Source: Chaetoderma sp. LZ-2023a (Eukaryota; Mollusca; Caudofoveata; Chaetodermatida; Chaetodermatidae). From it: a stretch of DNA of 64,000 nt. The notes beneath the pieces are model-generated. The model saw nothing but the letters and a program-made list of their open reading frames with translations, ran no database searches and was not told the origin of the DNA. Shown piece after piece: positions 57,248-64,000 of this stretch. A program made the position numbers and the translations under genes. The DNA is taken from contig CM067367.1 of assembly GCA_034401795.1 (NCBI GenBank), positions 79,253,079-79,317,078 of the forward strand. The letters are read 5' to 3'. How positions within the stretch are numbered: position 1 is the first letter of the stretch; each line of letters starts with the position of its first letter.

Positions 57248-58798
57248 GGAAATGTGTGTGACACCACACCCTGGCCATCACCGCTCGGAAACCCCAAGTT
57301 TCCCAGGTTCGGATAAGTCCATGGTGCGGATAGGGACATCCAAACATTAAAGAAGCCATAAGGCTTAGTGGAACATGAAGAGAGACAATAACTTATAAAT
57401 ATGAGGCCAATTAGGTATGTTGGCAAATTTTACACAACCTTGCCGGAGTGCGGGGCTAAATTATCGCAACTACCAGAAAGGAGGCGTACACTATGTGTCT
57501 CCTAGTGAAGAAATTGTCTCTAATCATATTAAATCTATCCTATCGAGCTGAATAGAAAGGTTTTTAGTTGGTAGCATGCCAGTATAAACAGAGTTATAGC
57601 ACGGATAGCGACCTCAGTGAAAAATTGTTGGTGGCGGGAGAATGTGCTGCATATATAAATGTTGCTGTACGTGTTTTCTACGTGCCCTGCAGTCCTATAT
57701 TTTTCTATAAATAAACAAAACATATAAACTGATGGCTACTTGCCATATATAAAACTAACCAGAATAAACAATACAATGTAAAATGGTCAGAATAATATAT
57801 AAAGTACAGGTTGAGAAACCTACTACAGTGCGGTTAGTAAAAACACCTTACAGAAAATAAGAATAACTATAAACAGATACAAAAATTATAACTGGCGTTC
57901 CTAAGACCGTGTTACGGTGCCTTTTAGTCATCGGGACCATTTATACAGATAAAGTATAATTATTAAAGCTGTAATTAACGGAATAATTAAAATGTTAAGT
58001 ATAGTTACTTGAATAATCCGTAGCCATTCTTAAGTATTCACTATCGTGTTACTGAAATTGATACATCATCCTTGGAGTGACGTGAGTTGACGCATTCTCT
58101 GGAAGCTGGAAAGTTCCCGCATGTCGGTTCCTGCAAATAGGATTTCCGCATGCAGTCCAGGATGGGAGCGGATCGAACTCAGGACTGTAATCACAATATA
58201 GAATGTCTAACGAGATACAATAACATTACTGCTAATACGAAAGTTCCCGTACACCGATGGTATGGATGGAAGTTAATAACAACCCGATCATGAGTTGAAT
58301 ACGGATGAAGATACATAACTAAGCTTAACAGTGCGGGGTACGTCAGTTAGCTCTTAAGACGTACCGGGCAAAGTTTACTTGCTGCGGTCAAACATTTAAA
58401 ATAAACCTGCACGACATCAGTGCGGGGACGGTTGGACAACCACTTTTTGGCATGGCCGGCTGATCTGGCGAGTCATCCACCAAAAAACATCGCTGCCTCT
58501 ACATCTGTAGAATCACATATTCAGGCCGGGAAAGGCCTCACCGCAAGTTTGTGTTCCGAGTTAGTTCTTGATGTATTCGTGAACAATATTCAAAAGTTCC
58601 AAAAATGCTCCCGTACAATCGGGAGATACAAAATTGCTTTTAGTGCGGTGGGTTGGATTGCTGCTGTGGCTATGGAAGAGAAACCTCCAGAGACAGAAGT
58701 GATCTGCTTAATGCCTGTCTTGCTGATAGTAGTTGCATACAGTTCCAACCTATTCGGCCCCTGGCCGAGGATGCTCTCGAGTTCTGGATTTCATCTCC

Positions 58799-58870
58799 TT
58801 TTATACTACTCGTGACATCATAGGCGCAGGCTTCAACCAATCATCGGTCGAGCAATAGCCAATCAGCGCG
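58799..58870 (-). promoter_or_regulatory. U3 promoter of LTR C
   Basis: On the minus strand: two gattgg (inverted CCAAT) boxes, then tgatgtca (a near-CRE), then tataaaa (rc of 58799-58805). The conserved gagagcatcctcggcca follows within 30 bases, where transcription would be expected to start. Confidence 0.6.
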
Positions 58871-59358
58871 TAGCTAATAATAACGCAGTCGACTGTTCTA
58901 GAACATTCTAGAAGTTCTGCGTACACATGGTTACCACGTCACGGTAATATTTTGAAGATAATCAAAAGGGGTTTTCCGTGGATAACTCAGCCATTTCTTA
59001 ACCGATTATGAAATGGTTTACAGATTCGGAAAGCCCGTCGAATTCTGGTCTTGATTAATGCCAGATTCGGCGGGAAGAACTAATGAGAAAGGGTTACAAT
59101 GTACCTACTCGGTAGACTAAAAGCGCCATCCTATCTTGGTCATGAAATACGCGCTCTGTCAGAATAGTATTAATCGCGTAAATGCACGCTATGCACTTTA
59201 ACGAACTTAGTCGTTTTTACATAGCGATCTCTCTCATAGTCCCATATACGCTTATACCTCTACCCAGGGGTGTGTGTTCAGGGAACGAATCCAGGATGGG
59301 CGGCACGTACCCAGCTTAGCTGGTACGGCCGGCACCTGACCGGTCGATCCGAACTACA

Positions 59359-60780
59359 CCTGAAAGTGGATGGGTCAATGTTGGCAATGGTTCTCTTGAT
59401 TAGTCCTATTGTACATATCGGGCATATCTGTGACCATTTACATACCTTGTCTATGTTGTCCTGAATCTTACTGGTAGCTGTGTTGCCATATATTTTTGTG
59501 TCGTCTGAAAATATTTTGCATATAGGTCATATTGTCTGGTAGGTCATTTACGTATATCAGAAAGGGTATAGGTCCCAGTACACTTTCTTGTGGCACGCCA
59601 CTTGTCACCTCTAGCCAGTCTGACGTCGTATCATTGATTCTTACTCTCCGTTTTCTATTACATAGCTAGTTTCCTATCCATCTTACTAAATTGTCGCCAA
59701 TACCATAACTTCTCAGTTTTCTTTGGAGTCGTTGGTGTGGTACAGTATCAAATGCTTTTGAGAAATCTAAATATACTGCATCGACAGGTTCATTTGAATC
59801 AAGTTTGACTGTTATATCTTGGAGGTACTCTAGCAATTGAATTTTACAGGATCTGTTGGGCCTGAAACCATGCTGGCATTTGGTAAATAGAGTGGCTGTT
59901 TCCAGAAAATGTACAAGGCTGTCCCTTATAAATGACTCTAGGATCTTATCAAGGTATAGGTAACACTGATTGGTCTGTAGTTGCTTGGGCTGTTTTCGTA
60001 GCCATTTGTGTGTATACAGCATATATATTTGGCATTTTTCCAGATGTCGGGTGGTACGTCTTCTAGAGACGTGTTAAAAATTATGCATATCAGTGCACTA
60101 ATTTCTTTCGCAGCTTCCTTTAATATTTCACTGGTATTTTATCTGGGCCATTAATTTTATTGAGTGCTTTCAGTTTATTTTCGATGGCGATGGGTGTTAT
60201 TATTATGTTTTTTAATACAATACCGTTACTTCTAGGGCTCATGTTTGGTGTAGAATGAAGATTTTCTGAAGTGAACATACGTGAGATAAAGTTCTTAAGG
60301 ATATTAGATTTTTCTTTATCATCTGTAGTCATAGTTCCATTATTTGAGTTGCGTAGCTTGCTAATTGTTTCCCGTAGGACCATTTTACTCCTGACATAGT
60401 TCCAAAATGCTTTAGGGTTTCCCCTGCATTCGTTTGCTACCGTACGTTCAAATGTATGTTTTCTTGTTTGATGCATGCTGTCGCTTTGTTTCTAGCAATT
60501 TTGCAAAGCGTCTAATCCATGGTTTTCTTCATTTCATTACATCTTTTGTATGCCTGTTTTACATGTGAGTGAATGTGTTGCAATACGGTCAAGCCAGAGG
60601 TGTTTCTTCTTAGCATGTTGTCTTGGTGTAAGAATGTAATGCTCCTTTATTATCAATTTTGTGTGTAGGAAATTCCAAGTGTCTGAGGCATTAAGCGCGC
60701 TCAGTTGATCCCAGTCAGTCTTTTTCTCATTTCGGCATAGCATCCGTTGTTCAACAGCAACTTTGGCTTAGCTGCTTGTT
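59359..60780 (-). pseudogene. CR1-like non-LTR retrotransposon ORF2 fragment
   Basis: Read from 60743 down: KKTDWDQLSALNASDTWNFL and KKKHLWLDRIATHSL (linker after endonuclease), then NPKAFWNYVRSKMVL, DKIPVKY, and ESFIRDSLVHFLETATLFTK (60020 onward). RT blocks follow: CQHGFRPNRSCKIQLLEYL, VYLDFSKAFDTVPHQRLQRK, SGVPQESVLGPIPFLIYVND and FSDDTKIYGNTA (about 59520). The endonuclease and the ORF2 end are missing. The left edge is cut by LTR C at 59358 and the right edge stands 35 bp from LTR D. Confidence 0.8.
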
Positions 60781-60814
60781 TGTTTGTGTTTAAGATGGCT
60801 GTATGTAGTGATAT

Positions 60815-62656
60815 TGTAGCACGGATCAACCGGATGGGTGCCAGCTTTCCCAGCAAGGCTGGGTACGAACCGGCCATGCCGGATTCGTTCTAAAGCGCAC
60901 CTCGCTGGGTAGAGAAATAAGCGTATGTAACCCCTATATGAGAGGTTTCGTGTCAAAAATCGGCTAAGTCCAATAGAACGTGTGGTGCGAATGCGCGCGC
61001 GTCAGAGCTTCCCTGACAACACGTCTCGGAATTGGATGCGAGTACTTACCTATAGTGTACCGAGTAGCTACTCGTAAATGATTATAATTTAGCCTTTCTC
61101 GTTGCTCTTGGTACCGATTAGGACCAGAATTAAGCGAGCTTTCCAAAACTGTAAACCGTTTCAAAATCGTCCCATAAATGGCTCAGTTATCGTCGAAGCT
61201 CCCCGCTAAATTATACTTAGAATATTGCTATAACGTCGTAGTCGCGTGTATATATTAAACTAAATACAAAGATCTGTGTACACGTGGTCGATATACGTCA
61301 CTAGCATGCCAGCACGCTGATTGCCTGGCGCTCGGCCGCTGATTGGTTGAAGCGCCCAGCCCTGACGTCACAGCGAGTATAAAAGGGGTGAAAAATCGAG
61401 GATCAGGAGCATCACCAGCGTGGAAGCCGGACGACTGGACCACCTGGATGACGGATGTAACCTACTGACCAATCAGTGATCTTCACTTCAACCAGCACAT
61501 CAGTGGTGTAGGACGTCCTTGGCTTCCACAGAATTTTGGATACTCCCGGATAAACTAAATTTAAAGTTAGACCTTCCGCATCCAGACTTTCCTAACGCAA
61601 CTTCTACTGGAGGGTCCGTGCGGGTCCAGAATGTAATCCTCTGCAATGTAGAGTTGCGGTAATTCTTGGTCGACGACTCACCGGATCTGCCAACGATGCT
61701 GAAAAGTGGACACTAAATTCTGCACTGCATGTCGTGTGTGTTTTAATTAACTTTTGGACCACAGTCTGATGGACTTTGCTAGGTGCGCCACAAGAGCTAT
61801 GCGGCAAAAAATCCCGCACCATGTGTCAAGTTATGTATCCGCTTAACATTATTCTACCACCCTCTCTATTAATGGGCAACCTTTAACTTTACTACTTCCG
61901 TCGCCGGATGGGGAACTTTCTCACTTCTGTATAAATCATGATTTAGTTATAGAGACTATCTAATAGATGCTACTTCACTGTTCTATGTCACTGTCATGAG
62001 TATGCATCGTATCTACCCTGCCTGGAAGAGTCAGCTTGCGGAACCAACCTGCAGAGACCAGCTGTGGAAATCGCCTGCGGAAATCTCTCCAGCTCCAGAG
62101 AATGTGTCAACTCGCACTATGAATATTTTAGCACCTCAATTTCAGCAACATAGTAGCCTGTTCCGTACCGACGACTATTAGGTACTCAAGTAACTATACT
62201 ATTGTGTATCTAATTATTATTCCGTAAATGGCACTGATGACTAATAGGTGCCTTCCCGGTCTTAGGACCGCAATTTATAATTTCTTTATTACTGTTCATA
62301 TTATCCTTATTTACCGTAGGTGCTTTAACACAGCGTTTAGGTCTATCAACCTGATACATACTACCTCAATAATTCATATATAAATTGTCATCGTTCATTG
62401 CATTGGCTAGTTGTATATGGCAGATAACCATTCCGTTGATATGTTTTGTTTAATTATAGAAAACTTAGACTGCAGTACGCTAGGAAATACTAAACAGCAA
62501 CATTTATATCCGCATCACGTATACCTACCATCATCAATTTTACACTGAGGTCGCTGACCATGCTCTAATTGTTTGAGCCTGGCATGTTGCCGACTAAACC
62601 TTACTATTCAGCTCGATAGGATAGGTTAAAAGTGGTTAGGGACAATCTCTTCATTA
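60815..62656 (+). repeat. LTR copy D, 5' part, interrupted by LTR E
   Basis: It begins tgtagcacggatcaaccgg. Shared blocks with B and C include ctgggtacgaaccgg-like (60860), aaaatcgtcccataaatggctcag (61158, in part), the promoter at 61341-61385, and tattcagctcgataggata (62606). At cttcatta (62649-62656) LTR E begins. At that same place LTR B continues uninterrupted (cttcattacatactctg). Confidence 0.8.
61341..61385 (+). promoter_or_regulatory. U3 promoter of LTR D: CCAAT, CRE, TATA
   Basis: gattggttga (inverted CCAAT, 61341), a perfect tgacgtca palindrome (61363-61370) and tataaaag (61378-61385) are spaced as in a compact RNA polymerase II promoter. Confidence 0.65.
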
Positions 62657-64000
62657 TGTAGTTCGGATCGACCAGTCGGATACGGGCTGTAGCAGCTAAG
62701 CTGGGTATGCACCACCCGTCCTGAGTTCGTTCCGTGAACGCGCCCCTCCCCCTGGGTAGAGCCATAAGCATGTATGGACCTATGAGAGAGATTTCATCAT
62801 CAAAATGACTAAGTTTGTTAAGACGCGTAGCGCGCACTAACCACTTCATTGACAGAGCATGTGTAGCACGTCCAAGAACGGGTAGCACTTTTAGTGTACC
62901 GAGTAGGTACATTTTAATTCTTTATACTTGCTCGTTTCCTCAGGATCTGGTATTAGACAAGACCAGAATTTGACAAGCTTTTCAAACCTGTTAACTGTTA
63001 TAAAATCGGTTAAGAAATGGCTGAGTTATCGCCGTTTTCCACCCTCTAATTATGCTCAACATATTTCCATAACGTCGTAATTGCGTATATATATATAGCT
63101 AAATAATCAGTGACTTGTGTAACACGTGACTCACTACGTCATCTTCACATCTATATCTATCACGATATTTAGATAATTGTGTACACGTCACAGGATTACA
63201 GCGTGTTGATTGGCTGGTTCATCAAATTCTGATTGGTTGAGGCAGCCAGTTACGACGTCACCATGAGTATAAAATGGGATGATTTATGAGGATCGATAGC
63301 ATTGTCGGCCAGTGGCCGACCAGTCAGGAGCTTTCCAAGCACGGAAACCAGGCTGAACAACTGGGGTGCCGAATACTGAATCCAACATCATCTCGGCACA
63401 ACTTCAACTACCAGTACCGCTCGGACTGCAAGAGAAATCGGGTCACTGCACTGTGGACAACATCTTCATAGTGTTACATTGTTCCTGTTTTAATTACTAA
63501 CTGTATAGGAACTAATATTACGGTGAACCCTTACGGTCCCGATATGTAATTCTGCATGACGTAGAGCCCGCAATGCTCCTCGGTGGATAACTCACTGGAT
63601 CTGCCAGCCACACTGAAAAGTGGACCTTCAACCGCCATACTGCATGTCGTTTGTGATGATTTAATGCTTTGACTGCAGCCAAGTACACTTTGCTCAGTGT
63701 GCCTTAAGAGCTAATTGACACACCGGGCACCGTTAAGCTTAAATAGTATGCTTTAATATTTTAACTATACTACTTACCGTTATTATTAAAGGACACATTA
63801 GTCATACCGCATCGTGTAGAACTTACCGGATAATCAGTAAACTATTCTTATACTGTGTTTCACTGTTCTGAGTTTGTACCGCTTCCGTCCTGGACCAGCA
63901 TTACAGAGATCCCAATTAGGAACGGCTACTGGGAATTCAATTAACTATACATGATATATTTAACTACACCGTCTTTGATTAATTCTTAAGATATTCATTT
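62657..64000 (+). repeat. LTR copy E, nested in LTR D, runs off the window
   Basis: It begins tgtagttcggatcgaccagtcgg. The last four bases before it (atta) are a candidate target duplication, to be matched beyond the window. It shares with B the opening 110 bp, the ggttaagaaatggctgagttatc block (63007), the promoter and cgatagcattgtcggccag (63293). Confidence 0.8.
63230..63275 (+). promoter_or_regulatory. U3 promoter of LTR E: CCAAT, CRE-like, TATA
   Basis: gattggttga (63231), cgacgtca (63253-63260) and tataaaat (63268-63275) have the same order and nearly the same spacing as in LTR D. Confidence 0.65.

Larger units (their letters stand above)
54884..59358 (-). repeat. LTR copy C: 5' LTR of the gypsy-type element
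   Basis: Plus-strand edges are tgtagctcatggggtag (54884) and cggtcgatccgaactaca (59358), that is TGTAG...CTACA on either strand. It is 4475 bp long, of which about 1.0 kb (56237-57247) is an extra block absent from LTRs A and B. Without that block the length is about 3.46 kb, equal to LTR B. It directly precedes the primer binding site and gag. U3 promoter elements lie near 58799-58880. No protein-coding gene is seen. Confidence 0.85.

Overview
The window is eukaryotic and made almost entirely of transposable elements. No intact host gene was found. Non-LTR retrotransposons with a PHD-finger ORF1, DIRS-like and Ty3/gypsy elements, multicopy FEN1-like nuclease genes and a tandem repeat type common in marine invertebrates suggest a marine invertebrate, perhaps a mollusc. 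The taxon is inferred from repeat content only. Every recognisable protein is broken by stops or frameshifts, so this is a graveyard of nested insertions.

Left part (1-21960). A 4.8-kb sequence occurs twice as direct repeats (1-4773 and 17096-21960). Each copy carries a decayed gene for a large protein with a PIN/FEN1-like 5' nuclease fold, followed by remains of a non-LTR retrotransposon. In the second copy the nuclease gene lies between inverted repeats of about 565 bp (16019-16584 and 18717-19280), which looks like a transposon. Between the copies lies a minus-strand DIRS-like retroelement (about 5809-14275) with gag-like, RT, RNase H and tyrosine recombinase remains and inverted terminal repeats. 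A 1-kb TTAA-flanked MITE-like element (8718-9712) interrupts it. An array of about 150-bp repeats (14883-15600) follows, with four estrogen-response-element-like palindromes.

Middle part (21961-33867). This holds two non-LTR retrotransposons of the CR1/Jockey type on the plus strand. The first (25440 to about 30170) has a PHD-finger ORF1 and a broken ORF2. The second (30340-32760) has its RT core scrambled into inverted pieces. A truncated copy of the first family's 3' region follows (32788-33867).

Right part (33868-64000). A Ty3/gypsy-type family with very long LTRs (about 3.5 kb) dominates. Five LTR copies are visible: 33868-36696 (minus), 44106-47615 (plus), 54884-59358 (minus), 60815-62656 (plus) and 62657-end (plus). 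LTR identity rests on TGTAG...CTACA ends, a tRNA-Lys-like primer binding site next to the 54884 copy, a purine-rich tract next to the 33868 copy, and a 4-bp TATG duplication around the 44106 copy. On the minus strand, one almost full gag-pol (54858-49263) is followed directly by a second gag-pol (49262-41185), which the 44106-47615 solo LTR splits just after the RT YIDD codons. Between that pol and the purine-rich tract (36711-41184) lie a decayed zinc-finger/low-complexity ORF and a possible signal-peptide ORF. A further CR1-like fragment (59359-60780) sits between two opposed LTRs.
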